Shown in pieces: positions 1-10,831 of a stretch of DNA of 64,000 bases (the first letter of the stretch is position 1; the number at the start of each line of letters is the position of its first letter). The notes under the pieces were generated by a model. The model ran no database searches and was not told the DNA's origin. It saw only the letters and a program-made list of their open reading frames with translations. Position numbers and translations under genes: made by a program. Source of the DNA: Draconibacterium halophilum (GTDB taxonomy: Bacteria > Bacteroidota > Bacteroidia > Bacteroidales > Prolixibacteraceae); contig NZ_CP048409.1 of NCBI RefSeq assembly GCF_010448835.1, forward strand, positions 558,001 to 622,000. Direction: 5' to 3'.

Positions 1-1
1 A

Positions 2-874
2 ATTCCTGGACTTGAAACTACAGCAAACGGTTATAGACCGGAAGGTGGAGACCAATGGTACATCTATAGTGCATTGTATGCTGATGAAAACTTTTTAGCT
101 ACTTACGACATAAAACTTCAGGAAGGAAGAAATTTTCACACTGGAAAATCAGGCGAGAATGAACCTTTTCTTATCAACCGAACTCTGGCAACATCGCTTG
201 GTTGGGATAATCCAATCGGGAAAACACTTTTTAGAAATGGAACTCACGAAATAATTGGTATAGTAGAGGATTTTCATGTGGGTTTAATCTACTCCAAAAT
301 TCCGCCTCTTATTATTTCGAAAGAAATGCAGGAAAATTTTTATTCACTTTCGGTAGCCATTCAAACAGATAACACCAAACAAACACTAGCAAATATCGAA
401 AAACGCTGGAAGAATGTAATGCCCGGTGTTCCTTTTGAGTATTCTTTTTATGATGAAAAATTTGAAAAATTGTACGCAAATATTCAGCGAACAACTAACA
501 TATTGTTACTATTTACAGCCATTGCCATCATTATCTCGATGTTGGGATTATTTGGTATTTCGTTGATGCTTGTGAATAGCAAAACCAAAGAAATTGGCAT
601 TAGAAGAGTAAACGGCGCAAGAGTATCAGAAATACTAACGATGCTCAACCGCGACTTTATAAAATGGGTAGCCATATCTTTTGTGGTAGCCTGCCCAATT
701 TCGTACTACGCCATGAATAAATGGCTCGAAAACTTTGCTTACAAAACCAATTTGAGCTGGTGGATTTTTGCTTTGGCAGGAGTGCTGGCATTGGGAATTG
801 CATTACTAACAGTGAGTTGGCAGAGTTGGCGGGCAGCTACCAGAAACCCTGTTGAGGCACTCAGATATGAGTAA
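2..874 (+). CDS. MacB/FtsX-type ABC transporter permease, C-terminal part (cut by window edge)
   Basis: The reading frame is open from base 2, so this is the last 290 residues of a permease whose start lies to the left. What remains is the second periplasmic (MacB-PCD-like) domain followed by three membrane segments, with the coupling motif KEIGIRRVNGARVSEIL between the first two and the array-typical ending NPVEALRYE. The family forms homodimeric, ATPase-driven mechanotransmission transporters in the inner membrane. The next permease starts 18 bases downstream, which suggests one transcript. The substrate cannot be told from the sequence. A TTG at 74 is not a credible start because conserved coding continues upstream of it. 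Confidence 0.9.
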   Translation: MPGLETTANGYRPEGGDQWYIYSALYADENFLATYDIKLQEGRNFHTGKSGENEPFLINRTLATSLGWDNPIGKTLFRNGTHEIIGIVEDFHVGLIYSKIPPLIISKEMQENFYSLSVAIQTDNTKQTLANIEKRWKNVMPGVPFEYSFYDEKFEKLYANIQRTTNILLLFTAIAIIISMLGLFGISLMLVNSKTKEIGIRRVNGARVSEILTMLNRDFIKWVAISFVVACPISYYAMNKWLENFAYKTNLSWWIFALAGVLALGIALLTVSWQSWRAATRNPVEALRYE

Positions 875-892
875 ACAATAAAATACGATGAA

Positions 893-3292
893 ATGAAATT
901 TATTGAAACAAAACAGATTATCAGGAGAATATTGAGAAATAAGGTTTATTCAGCAATAAGCATTGTTAGCTTATCAATAGGATTGGTTTGTGCAATTCTG
1001 GCTTTTTTATACGTAAAGTATGAGTTTAATGTGGACAAATGCTTTACGAATACTGAAAATGTATATCGACTCACAATCAATAATGTCCCGCCGGCCACAT
1101 TCCACATAGGGCAACCTCCCCGCTTTTTTGATGAAATAAAAAAAGATATTCCGGAGATTGAAGATGGTTCAAGAATTTACCTGGATCCGGTAAATATTAA
1201 AATGGAGGAAAATCGATTTAACAGTTATTTTCTGGGTGTTGATCCTTCATTCATCAATCTGATAGGTTGGGAAATGATTGCTGGCAATCCGGCCACAGTG
1301 CTTTCATCTCCATTTTCAGTAATAATATCAGAAAGCAAAGCCAAACAATTCTTCAATGATAAAAATCCGATAGGCGAAACGATAGAGATTGACAATCAGT
1401 TTGAATATAACATTACCGGAATTTTTAAAGACATTCCGGAACATGCACATATCAAGGGCGATTTTTTTGCGTCAATTTCATCAATGGAAAAAAGAAATGA
1501 TGGTTTCTTTTATTCATGGGGAAATCATTCAACAGCGTTTTATTTCAGAATACCGGAAAGTGTCGATATAGAAGCAGTAAATAACAAAATTGCAGAAATA
1601 TGGAATGCTTCATCCACAGACACAGCTTGTAAAGGGGACTTTGTTCAAGCTAAATTACAAAAGTTTTCAGATGTTTATTTGAGGTCGGGATACCTGGAGA
1701 ATAGTCCCGGAAATATCATATACACTTTGGGTGTAGCGATAATTGCTGCATTGATACTGTTAATCTCGTGTTTTAATTTTATCAACCTGACCATTGCAGT
1801 AAAAAGCAAACGAAATACAGAAACAGGAATAAAAAAGGTACTTGGCGCTAATCTAAAAACATTCATGCCGCAAATTCTTATCGAGATTCTTGCTTACTTA
1901 TTCATTGCTTTATTGATAAGCATTATATCCGCGAAGCTATTGTTACCTTCATTGAGCCAAATCATCAATAAGGATTTAGGAATCCTATTTACCGATTTCA
2001 TCCCACTTACTGGATTCATTATTATAGTATGCTTTGTAATCGTCTTATTATCCGGTATATTTCCACTTATTCAAACATTTCGTGTGGATACCTCAAATGC
2101 ACTAAAAGGAGTTGTACTATCCACATCTAAAAAATCACCTAAAACAATTTCACAATTCCGTTTTAGTAATATTCTGGTCGTTTCACAGTTTGTAGTAAGT
2201 ATTTTGCTAATCCTTTGTGCTTTTGTTATTAACAACCAACTTCGGTTGATCCGCCATCACGATCTGGGGTTTGACAAAGAACAGGTATTAGTGCTTCGAA
2301 ACGATTTGGGAAACACCTATCAGCGGTTTCAAATTCTTAAGAATGATCTGGAAAGTTATCCTGAAGTAATTTCGATAAGTAGTGCCAGTCATGTACCTGC
2401 AAATAATTTAACAAACTGGGGAGGCCCTTCGGTTGCCGGAGATGAAGAAAAGAGTTCGCAACAATGCGGTCTTGTATCAATAGACAATAAATACTTTCAA
2501 ACAATTGGTGCAGAGTTTGTTAGTGGTGCTGATTTTGAACAGTCCAACACCTCATATAAAGACAAGATTATTATCAATGAAGCCCTTCAAAAAGAGCTGG
2601 GATTAGTGAACCCGATAGGACAAAGACTTATAACCATAAGGGACAGAAAGGAAAAAGAAATTATTGGTGTAGTAAAGGATATTGAATATGCCACTATTCA
2701 TTCAAAGAACTTACCGGTAATGTTCTTCTTTAAAGAGAATGGATTTGACACATTTAGCCGGTATATTGTTATAAAATTAAAGTCGGCAGATTTAACAAAA
2801 ACCGTTAGCAATATAACAGAGAAGTGGAATAAAGTATCACCTGAATATCCAATGGGGTATTTCTTTTTAGATGAGTTATTCGATCAAAACTACAGGGGCG
2901 AATCACAAACCGCAACCTTAATGAATGCTTTGACAATTTTAGCCATCTTTCTCAGTTGTCTTGGCTTGTTTGGCCTGGCAATTTTCAATATAAATGGAAG
3001 GATCAAAGAAATCGGCATCCGTAAAGTAAATGGTGCTAAAGTTTCGGAGATACTTGCCATGCTTAATAAAGACTTTATAAAATGGGTAGTTATCGCGTTT
3101 ATTGTAGCTACTCCCATCGCTTATTATACCATGAATAAATGGCTCGAAAATTTTGCTTACAAAACCAACTTAAGCTGGTGGATATTTGCCCTTGCCGGAG
3201 TACTGGCTTTGGGAATTGCATTGCTAACCGTTAGCTGGCAAAGCTGGAGGGCGGCAACGAGGAATCCGGTTGAAGCCTTACGGTATGAGTAA
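893..3292 (+). CDS. MacB/FtsX-type ABC transporter permease
   Basis: This is a 799-residue permease of the large Bacteroidota type, a tandem duplication of periplasmic domain plus FtsX domain. There is a membrane segment near residues 18-41, a first periplasmic domain to about 275, four membrane segments between about 278 and 447, a second periplasmic domain to about 675, and three C-terminal segments. The coupling motif KEIGIRKVNGAKVSEIL and the ending NPVEALRYE match the neighbouring copies almost exactly, while the periplasmic domains diverge. The ATG at 893 is used because the ATG at 888 is followed at once by TGA. It needs a separate ATPase; the only one visible is at 19118. The substrate is unknown. 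Confidence 0.92.
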   Translation: MKFIETKQIIRRILRNKVYSAISIVSLSIGLVCAILAFLYVKYEFNVDKCFTNTENVYRLTINNVPPATFHIGQPPRFFDEIKKDIPEIEDGSRIYLDPVNIKMEENRFNSYFLGVDPSFINLIGWEMIAGNPATVLSSPFSVIISESKAKQFFNDKNPIGETIEIDNQFEYNITGIFKDIPEHAHIKGDFFASISSMEKRNDGFFYSWGNHSTAFYFRIPESVDIEAVNNKIAEIWNASSTDTACKGDFVQAKLQKFSDVYLRSGYLENSPGNIIYTLGVAIIAALILLISCFNFINLTIAVKSKRNTETGIKKVLGANLKTFMPQILIEILAYLFIALLISIISAKLLLPSLSQIINKDLGILFTDFIPLTGFIIIVCFVIVLLSGIFPLIQTFRVDTSNALKGVVLSTSKKSPKTISQFRFSNILVVSQFVVSILLILCAFVINNQLRLIRHHDLGFDKEQVLVLRNDLGNTYQRFQILKNDLESYPEVISISSASHVPANNLTNWGGPSVAGDEEKSSQQCGLVSIDNKYFQTIGAEFVSGADFEQSNTSYKDKIIINEALQKELGLVNPIGQRLITIRDRKEKEIIGVVKDIEYATIHSKNLPVMFFFKENGFDTFSRYIVIKLKSADLTKTVSNITEKWNKVSPEYPMGYFFLDELFDQNYRGESQTATLMNALTILAIFLSCLGLFGLAIFNINGRIKEIGIRKVNGAKVSEILAMLNKDFIKWVVIAFIVATPIAYYTMNKWLENFAYKTNLSWWIFALAGVLALGIALLTVSWQSWRAATRNPVEALRYE

Positions 3293-3293
3293 G

Positions 3294-3321
3294 GCGAAGA
3301 TCCTTGATTGTAGCATTGGTG
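3294..3321 (+). repeat. Short dispersed hairpin repeat, copy A
   Basis: This sequence immediately follows the permease stop codon and has the pattern GCGAAGATcC...GTAGCATtGG. A related copy lies at 14427-14453 after the SMP-30-like gene, and a looser one near 13211-13250. The conserved blocks are GCGAAGAT and GTAGCAT. It may be a REP-like element; no function is shown. Confidence 0.45.
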
Positions 3322-3355
3322 ATGGAATTTCAAATTACAATAAAAACATTCGGTT

Positions 3356-5725
3356 ATGTTTAAACAAGAAATGAAACAGATAGTTAGGGGGTTAAGACGG
3401 CAAGTTGCTACTTCTACCATGAATATTTTCGGATTAGTAATTGGTTTCACATTTGTTATTCTTGTTGGGATTTACGCTTTCTCGGAAATGAACTTCGATC
3501 GCTTTCACGAAAACCGGGAAGCAATTTATAGGGTAGAGTTAAGTTTACCAGATTTGGATTTATGCACAACGCCGGGCATCATGAGTTCGTGGATTAAGGG
3601 AAATATACCCGGAGTGGTTCATTCGACAAGGATTTTGAACGATGAAGAAGGTGGCATGACAGAGCGAAATATTGTCTACAATCAAACAAAATACAAAGTT
3701 GATAATCCTTTGGTGGTCGATGCCGACTTCTTCTCAATGTTCTCTTTCGGAATTTTATCAGGTGAGGTAAGATCATTTTATACCGATAAATATTCGGTGG
3801 CGCTTTCCAAATCTTTAGCTGGAAGAGTTTTTGGGAAAGAAAATCCCATTGGAAAAACTATTGAATACAAAGGAGAAATGTTTACTGTAAGGGCGATAAT
3901 GGACGAAATACCCCAAAATTCATCCATTCGTTTTGATATGCTTTTGCCTGCTGCAAATATGCCGGGTTATGTTACAACGGGTTGGGGAAATAATACGGTG
4001 CATACTTTTTTTCAAGCCGATGAATTTTCCACTTACGATCAGCTACAACAAAAACTGAGCAACGGGATGATTGCTGTATTCAATTCACTTGGAGCCCCGG
4101 AAGTGGCTAAAAGCAGAAGTTACCATCTTAATCCGCTGGCTAAAATTTATTATTCCCCAAATTCTCACGACAATTTATGTGCACACGGAAACAGGAAAAT
4201 AACCCTGATGCTGCTAACCCTGGTTTTGATTGTTCTTTTGATAGCCTTACTTAACTATGCAAACACTATTTTATCACGGGCAACCGAAAGTATAAAGAAA
4301 ATTGGTATCCGTTCTGTAAACGGTTCGTCACGGGCAAACAACGTCCGTTTTCTGGTTTATCAGGCCATTGTTCCGAGTACGATTGCCGTGATTTTTGCAT
4401 TTATTATTAGCTACCTGTTAAAGAATATATTGGGCAACTTTTTGAATATTTCTATCCCTGATTTAAAATTCTCATATTTTCTGATTGCGCTTTCAGTAGG
4501 TATATTGACCGGCATCGTTGTTGGCTTGTTTCCGGCATTAAAATTTACTTCGTATAAAATTACCAGTTCACTAAAAGAAAGCAATAATGCTGGCAGGAAG
4601 CTAAACCGACTGGGGAATGTTTTTTCAATCGCCCAGTTTGCAGCTTCAATTGTATTGATAATTTCAGTTTTTACTATCTACAAACAGATGAATTTTGTTT
4701 TTTCTGAAAGTCGCAAAAACCTGGCTGGTGGAGCAGTTATTTATATGCCAGTGGCAAACCGCAGCCCACAAACTGCCCCCAATATCAAATTAATTGAAGA
4801 GACATTAAAACAGCTGCCTGAAATTAAAAATGTTAGTACTAGTTTGCATATGCCCGGAGATGAACATTATTCTGATTTTAGGATACCACTTTTAAAAAAT
4901 GGGGAGGAAATGGTCATTTCTACTTATCGGAACATGGTTGGAGTTGATTATCCGGACGTCATGGATTTTGAAATTGCAGAAGGCCGTTTTTTTGACTCTG
5001 ATATAAAGTCAGACTACATGTCGTACATTGTAAATGAGTCATTAATTAACAAGTATAACATCGATGATATTTCGAAAGTAACACTTGATGGTGCGCCAAT
5101 AATTGGGGTGATAAAAGATTTTCACTATAATTCGTTACATAACACAATCGAGCCTTTGGCTATTTGTTATGAAGAATCATACCAGTCAAGGATTGTTATA
5201 AAATTGGCATCTGCCAATACCTCCTTAACCGAAACGATTAAAAAAATTATCAATACAACAGATAAAATAGACAACGCAGCAATTACAGATGTTTATTTCC
5301 TCGACCAGCATATTGCCAAACTATACGAAAAAGAAATACAGGTTTCAAATATCTTATTTGCTTTAGCATTGTTTTCAATACTCATTTCGGGTATGGGACT
5401 TTTTTCCATGTCGATGTTAATTTCAAAAATGAGAACCAAAGAAATCGGCATCCGTAAAGTAAACGGCGCCAAAATCTCAGAAATACTCGCAATGCTCAAT
5501 AAAGACTTTATAAAATGGGTAGCCATTGCTTTTGTAGTTGCCTGCCCAATTGCATATTACGCCATGAATAAATGGCTCGAAAACTTCGCTTATAAAACCA
5601 CTTTAAGTTGGTGGATTTTTGCATTGGCAGGGGTACTGGCTTTGGGAATTGCATTACTAACGGTGAGCTGGCAGAGTTGGCGGGCTGCAACAAGGAATCC
5701 TGTGGAGGCACTCAGATATGAGTGA
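3356..5725 (+). CDS. MacB/FtsX-type ABC transporter permease
   Basis: A 789-residue permease with the same plan as its neighbours: an N-terminal membrane segment near residues 22-42, a periplasmic domain, four central membrane segments between about 280 and 440, a second periplasmic domain, and three C-terminal segments. The C-terminal ~95 residues, from KEIGIRKVNGAKISEIL to the end, are nearly identical to the other copies. The N-terminal two thirds share only family-level similarity. It sits 63 bases after the previous gene and is followed by a 275-base gap with short hairpins around 5730-5765. It probably works with the ATPase at 19118. The substrate is unknown. Confidence 0.92.
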   Translation: MFKQEMKQIVRGLRRQVATSTMNIFGLVIGFTFVILVGIYAFSEMNFDRFHENREAIYRVELSLPDLDLCTTPGIMSSWIKGNIPGVVHSTRILNDEEGGMTERNIVYNQTKYKVDNPLVVDADFFSMFSFGILSGEVRSFYTDKYSVALSKSLAGRVFGKENPIGKTIEYKGEMFTVRAIMDEIPQNSSIRFDMLLPAANMPGYVTTGWGNNTVHTFFQADEFSTYDQLQQKLSNGMIAVFNSLGAPEVAKSRSYHLNPLAKIYYSPNSHDNLCAHGNRKITLMLLTLVLIVLLIALLNYANTILSRATESIKKIGIRSVNGSSRANNVRFLVYQAIVPSTIAVIFAFIISYLLKNILGNFLNISIPDLKFSYFLIALSVGILTGIVVGLFPALKFTSYKITSSLKESNNAGRKLNRLGNVFSIAQFAASIVLIISVFTIYKQMNFVFSESRKNLAGGAVIYMPVANRSPQTAPNIKLIEETLKQLPEIKNVSTSLHMPGDEHYSDFRIPLLKNGEEMVISTYRNMVGVDYPDVMDFEIAEGRFFDSDIKSDYMSYIVNESLINKYNIDDISKVTLDGAPIIGVIKDFHYNSLHNTIEPLAICYEESYQSRIVIKLASANTSLTETIKKIINTTDKIDNAAITDVYFLDQHIAKLYEKEIQVSNILFALALFSILISGMGLFSMSMLISKMRTKEIGIRKVNGAKISEILAMLNKDFIKWVAIAFVVACPIAYYAMNKWLENFAYKTTLSWWIFALAGVLALGIALLTVSWQSWRAATRNPVEALRYE

Positions 5726-6000
5726 CGAAATCCCGATTGCCCGGGATGTAGCCCTGGGCATAAATAGCTTTTCTGACAAATATTCATACACTCAATGTCA
5801 ATAATTTTGACAAAAACAAATCGAGTTAATAACGCAACAAGCTAATCAACTGAAACTTACAAAAGAGGCATTGTTATTGAAAAAACATTTACAAAAGAAC
5901 AAGCGTAAAAATTGAAAATCAGATTTTACAAAATCATTTTCACAGTATGGCATGATTACAAGACATTACTGAATTTGAAAACAAACTAAATAAAACAGCC

Positions 6001-8409
6001 ATGATAAAACTATTTTTTAAAACAGCCATTTATCATTTGCGGAAAGATTTGTTCCACTCTTTTTTAAATATTGGTGGATTATCATTGGGACTGGTTGCAT
6101 TTTTATACATCGCCACCTATACTTTTCATGAAATAAGTTACGATAGTTTTCACTCAAAAGCTGATCGGATTTACCGATGTGTTGCTCATGTAAAAATGGG
6201 CGAAACAGCTCAAAACATTCCAAGGTCTGAAATCCCTTTGGCTGCTGCCGCTAAAAACGATTTTCCAGAAGTAGAAGAGGCTGTAAGATTGTATCCTCTT
6301 TCTGAAATAATCACCCGGTATAAAGAGAAAAAATTTGTTGAAAGTGAAATATGTTATGCCGACGCTGAATTGTTTGATGTATTTGATTTTAAATTGCTTG
6401 AGGGAGATCATAAAACAGCACTCCTTGAACCCAACTCAATTATACTCGAAAAGGAGGTGGCTCTTAAATACTTTGGAGATGAAAACCCCATGGGCAAATC
6501 AATTTTACTACACAGTGAAAAAGATCCGTACGTGGTAACTGGCATTCTCGATAAAATCCCTAAAAACTCAAATTTACAAAGCAATATATATGCGTCGTTT
6601 TGTACGTTACAGGAAAGTAAGCGCATGGATTCCTGGGGTAATTTTGGCAATACCTATACTTACATTGTCACAAAAAAAGGCACCAATATTGAAGAATTTG
6701 AAGTAAAATTTGACGCATCAATACGAAAATACGAAGATGCCATGATACAAAAAGAAATGGGCATCTCTCTCGCCGAATTTGAAAGCCAGGGTAATTTATT
6801 CATTCATAAACTTCAACCCTTAAAAGACATACATCTTAATTCAACTTATGCCGAAGAGTTGTCAACCTATGGAAATAAGCGTTTCCTTTTCATATTCGGT
6901 ATAACCGGAATAATAATACTAATTATCGCTTGTTTTAACTTTGTCAATCTCACTACTTCAAGAGCATCGTTAAGGGCAAAAGAAATTGGGGTGAAAAAAA
7001 TTATAGGCTCACCACGGAAATCAATTATTTTTCAAATTCTTATCGAAACATTTATTCAGTGCCTGATTGCACTTCTCCTATCAATTCTAATTCTTTTGCT
7101 TATTCTTCCATTTCTTAATCAATTTTCGGGAATAATTATTCTGCCCGAATATTTACTAAATCCCTTAACACTAATAACCATCATTTTTATACCACTAATC
7201 ATTACAATCTTAGCAGGTAGTTATCCTGCGTTCATTATCACGGCTTTTAAACCGGTTGATGTGTTAAAAAGGAAATTCAAAGAAGGAAATTCTAAATCGC
7301 TAACCAGAGGTGGATTGGTGACACTTCAATTTGTAGTATTTATTGCACTGGTATTTTGTACACTAATTATCCGACGACAAATTAATTATCTGCACTCACA
7401 GAACCCCGGATTCGAAAAAGAAAATGTATTGGTTGTTAAAAATATGGGGTATTTAGGGAACAATCGAAATAGTTTCAAGATGGAACTGCTTAAAAATCCA
7501 TCTGTCCTTTCGGCGTCATATTCATCAACATTGCCCTCGGTTGATGATAATTCCGGCAACATATTTTGTGAACAGGGAAGTGACAAAACCCATTTAATGA
7601 ACAGGATGCAAGTTGACGGTGATTTTCAGAAGACACTGGGGGTTCAACTAAAAGATGGCCGGTTTTTTTCCGAAAATGTGGCTTCGGAGAAAGACAATGC
7701 AATTATAAATGAAGCAGCAGCCAGGTTGCTGGGATGGAGCGATTGTACTGACAAATACATTCATGACTATAACTACGAACAGGATTTTAAGGTTGTTGGC
7801 ATCATGAAAGATTTTCACATGAAGTCGATGCGGGATGAAACACTTCCCCTTGTTTTAAAATGTAGTGATGCAAGTAGTTTTCTTTCAATAAGTGTACGGT
7901 CGGATAATTTACCGGGAATGATAAAATCGCTAAAATTGAATTGGGAAAATTTTAACAAAGAAGCTCCATTTGAATACTTCTTTCTGGATCAGTCATTTAA
8001 CGCTCAATACAAATCGGAAGACCGTTTGGTAAAAGTAATTGGTGTTTTTACCCTTTTTGCAATCATGATAGCTTGCATTGGTCTGCTAGGTTTGGTATCA
8101 TATGCTGCAATCCAAAAACAAAAAGAAATAGGTATCCGCAAAGTCAATGGAGCCAAAATTTCTGAGATATTAACCATGCTAAACAGAGACTTTGTAAAAT
8201 GGGTAGTCGTTGCATTTGTTGTTGCAGTTCCTGTTTCGTATTACGCTATGAGCAAATGGCTCGAAGGTTTCGCATATCGAACAAGTTTAAGCTGGTGGAT
8301 TTTCGCTTTGGCAGGCTTGCTGGCTTTGGGAATTGCGTTGTTGACAGTTTCATTTCAATCGTGGAAAGCGGCTACTAAAAATCCTGTCGAGAGTTTGAGG
8401 TATGAATAG
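6001..8409 (+). CDS. MacB/FtsX-type ABC transporter permease
   Basis: An 802-residue permease, the longest complete copy in the array. It has a membrane segment near residues 17-40, a first periplasmic domain, central membrane segments starting near residue 295 (after the short NKRFLFIFG stretch), a second periplasmic domain, and three terminal segments. The conserved tail is slightly more divergent here: it ends NPVESLRYE and has SFQSWKAATKNP where the others have SWQSWRAATRNP. That suggests this copy has escaped recent homogenisation. The start ATG lies in AACAGCCATG with no clear Shine-Dalgarno, as is usual in Bacteroidota. Confidence 0.92.
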   Translation: MIKLFFKTAIYHLRKDLFHSFLNIGGLSLGLVAFLYIATYTFHEISYDSFHSKADRIYRCVAHVKMGETAQNIPRSEIPLAAAAKNDFPEVEEAVRLYPLSEIITRYKEKKFVESEICYADAELFDVFDFKLLEGDHKTALLEPNSIILEKEVALKYFGDENPMGKSILLHSEKDPYVVTGILDKIPKNSNLQSNIYASFCTLQESKRMDSWGNFGNTYTYIVTKKGTNIEEFEVKFDASIRKYEDAMIQKEMGISLAEFESQGNLFIHKLQPLKDIHLNSTYAEELSTYGNKRFLFIFGITGIIILIIACFNFVNLTTSRASLRAKEIGVKKIIGSPRKSIIFQILIETFIQCLIALLLSILILLLILPFLNQFSGIIILPEYLLNPLTLITIIFIPLIITILAGSYPAFIITAFKPVDVLKRKFKEGNSKSLTRGGLVTLQFVVFIALVFCTLIIRRQINYLHSQNPGFEKENVLVVKNMGYLGNNRNSFKMELLKNPSVLSASYSSTLPSVDDNSGNIFCEQGSDKTHLMNRMQVDGDFQKTLGVQLKDGRFFSENVASEKDNAIINEAAARLLGWSDCTDKYIHDYNYEQDFKVVGIMKDFHMKSMRDETLPLVLKCSDASSFLSISVRSDNLPGMIKSLKLNWENFNKEAPFEYFFLDQSFNAQYKSEDRLVKVIGVFTLFAIMIACIGLLGLVSYAAIQKQKEIGIRKVNGAKISEILTMLNRDFVKWVVVAFVVAVPVSYYAMSKWLEGFAYRTSLSWWIFALAGLLALGIALLTVSFQSWKAATKNPVESLRYE

Positions 8410-8486
8410 TTTGAATGAATAATTTTTTCGATGAAAAGTGAGTATTCTGTTTTTAACAAGTACCAAAACTAATTTAAACACCAAAA

Positions 8487-10811
8487 ATGATGAAAGAAAA
8501 AATAAGACAATCGTTTAAAAATATGAGAGGTAGTAAATCATATCTTTTCATAAATATCGGTGGACTATCCATTGCATTTGCAGTTTTTATACTCATCATG
8601 TTGTTCGTGGTTAATGAATTTAATTTCGACAAATTCAATACAAACGGAGACCGGGTTTACCGAATTGAGCAAGGTGAATACAACCAGGTACCAATATCTA
8701 TTAGCAGAATATCAAAAGAAACTTTTCCTGAAGTTGAAAATTCTGTAATGATTAAATCAACTAATAATCATTGGATTAGTTACGAAAAGAACTTTTTTGA
8801 AATAAAGGACTTCTGTTTTGCCGAGAACTCATTTTTCGAAATATTTTCCGTTCCATTTGAAACAGGCGACCCTAAAACGGCACTTAACGAACCTTTCACA
8901 ATTGTACTCGCAGAATCGCTGGCAAAAAAAATATTTGGTGATAAAAATCCAATCGGGGAGCAGGTTAACTTCAAGAATCAGAATGATTATACGGTTACCG
9001 GTGTAATAAAAGATTTGCCCGATTTTCATTTGCCGGCAAAAGCTATTGCTTCGTTTAAATCGGTTGAAGTCAGTTTTAACCTTACGGATGAAAACTGGAG
9101 TTGGAATTTGGTTTCATACATCATGCTTTCCGAAAATCACGACAAGGAATTGCTTGAAAAAAAGATGGATAAACAATTCCGAAATATCGAACAATGGGAT
9201 GTAAAAGAACCGGAATTTTCATTACGCTCATTTAACGATATTTATCTTGCTTCCGATACCGAGGCAAACGACGAAACAAAACACGGGAGCATGACGCTTT
9301 TAATCATTTTAATGGTGGTTGGTGCATTTATTATTCTTATTGCAAGCATCAATTTTATTAACCTGACTATTTCCAGAGGACTTAAAAAAACTAACGAAAT
9401 TCATATTCGTAGAATTCTTGGAAGTTCAAAAACGGCAATCATTTTTCAATACATGCTCGACTCCGTTATTTTATGTACAATTTCAATTTTAATTGCTTTC
9501 GCGATAGTGTTCCTTTCCCTTCATTCTTATGAAAATTTAATAGGCAAAGAGTTGAATATTCTCAACGTGCTGGACCTCAAATATATTCTTTTAATTGGTG
9601 TCGGAATAGTAAGTCTTGGAATTATCTACGGTGTATTTCCTTCCTATTATTTAACTAAAGTGAGTACAAGGCAAGGCACTAATGGAGGTCAAACAGGAGC
9701 AAAACAATCCGGATTTAATGTGGGTTTAATTACTTTTCAGTATATAATATCTATTATCCTGATTTGCGGTACAGTTATTACTTACAAACAGTTGCTGTTT
9801 ACATCGAACAGCAATCTCGGCTTCAACAAAGAACAAGTATTGAGTGTTGATTTGGGGCCTTCGTTTACGGATAATTTAAGCACTTTTAAATCGAAATTAC
9901 TTGAAAATCCAAACATTAGCGGAGTATCTTTTATTTCGGATGATATTACGATGCTTAAACAATATGGCACCGTAGTTAATGTTGATGAAGAGGGATATGT
10001 GTTCAAATTTGCTGTTATCGACCCTGAGTTTATCCCGATGATGGATATTGAACTTCTACAGGGAGATAATTTTTCGAAGGATATCCAAAGTCAAATGGGC
10101 AAAAGTTATATTGTTAACGAGGCGGGATGGGATATTCTAAAAAACTCAAAAACAAAAGATGCCGGTTATAAAATAAATGACGGGACCTTACTTGGGGTAA
10201 TAAAAAATTTCCATTTTGAATCGTTTCACAATAAAATTGAACCCATGATTTTTTATTGGGCGAATAACAACTACTACAACAAAGCATTGTTAAAACTAAC
10301 TGCAGGAAACACTGCTCAAACCATCAATTATATTGATAAAGTATATAAAGAAATGGCTCCCGAAAGTTTATGCAAGTATCAATTTGTTGATGAAGAATTT
10401 AATTATTTATACAATACTGAAAGGATGATGGTGAGGCTGCTGGGCATTTTCTCATTGTTAGCCATATTTATTGCTACGCTTGGTATTATTTCACTTTCAA
10501 CCATGGCGGCAGAAACCCGAACCAAGGAAATTGGCATACGAAAAGTAAACGGCGCTAAAATATCAGAAATATTAAGCATGCTAAATAAAGACTTTGTAAA
10601 ATGGGTGGCACTTGCATTTGTTGTAGCAACCCCAATTGCCTATTTCGTCATGAATAAATGGCTAGAAAGCTTCGCCTACAAAACCAGTTTAAGTTGGTGG
10701 ATTTTTGCCCTGGCCGGATTACTGGCGTTAGGAATTGCATTGTTAACAGTTAGCTGGCAGAGTTGGAGGGCAGCTACGAGGAATCCGGTTGAAGCACTTC
10801 GATATGAATAA
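8487..10811 (+). CDS. MacB/FtsX-type ABC transporter permease
   Basis: A 774-residue permease with the array plan: a membrane segment near residues 17-40, a periplasmic domain, four central segments beginning near residue 267, a second periplasmic domain, and three C-terminal segments. The coupling motif reads RTKEIGIRKVNGAKISEIL and the protein ends NPVEALRYE. Two adjacent ATGs (8487 and 8490) are equally plausible starts. The next permease begins 20 bases after this stop, so the two are very likely co-transcribed. The substrate cannot be inferred. Confidence 0.92.
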   Translation: MMKEKIRQSFKNMRGSKSYLFINIGGLSIAFAVFILIMLFVVNEFNFDKFNTNGDRVYRIEQGEYNQVPISISRISKETFPEVENSVMIKSTNNHWISYEKNFFEIKDFCFAENSFFEIFSVPFETGDPKTALNEPFTIVLAESLAKKIFGDKNPIGEQVNFKNQNDYTVTGVIKDLPDFHLPAKAIASFKSVEVSFNLTDENWSWNLVSYIMLSENHDKELLEKKMDKQFRNIEQWDVKEPEFSLRSFNDIYLASDTEANDETKHGSMTLLIILMVVGAFIILIASINFINLTISRGLKKTNEIHIRRILGSSKTAIIFQYMLDSVILCTISILIAFAIVFLSLHSYENLIGKELNILNVLDLKYILLIGVGIVSLGIIYGVFPSYYLTKVSTRQGTNGGQTGAKQSGFNVGLITFQYIISIILICGTVITYKQLLFTSNSNLGFNKEQVLSVDLGPSFTDNLSTFKSKLLENPNISGVSFISDDITMLKQYGTVVNVDEEGYVFKFAVIDPEFIPMMDIELLQGDNFSKDIQSQMGKSYIVNEAGWDILKNSKTKDAGYKINDGTLLGVIKNFHFESFHNKIEPMIFYWANNNYYNKALLKLTAGNTAQTINYIDKVYKEMAPESLCKYQFVDEEFNYLYNTERMMVRLLGIFSLLAIFIATLGIISLSTMAAETRTKEIGIRKVNGAKISEILSMLNKDFVKWVALAFVVATPIAYFVMNKWLESFAYKTSLSWWIFALAGLLALGIALLTVSWQSWRAATRNPVEALRYE

Positions 10812-10831
10812 AACAATTAAATTATAATTCC

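Noticed and set aside
5790..6000. A possible decayed gene before the fourth permease
   Set aside because: Short readable stretches such as LTKEALLLKKHLQKN appear, but stops interrupt every frame and no family is recognisable.
8487..10811. A transposon or insertion sequence as the cause of the permease repetition
   Set aside because: No transposase gene and no terminal repeats surround the permeases; tandem duplication with conversion explains the pattern better.
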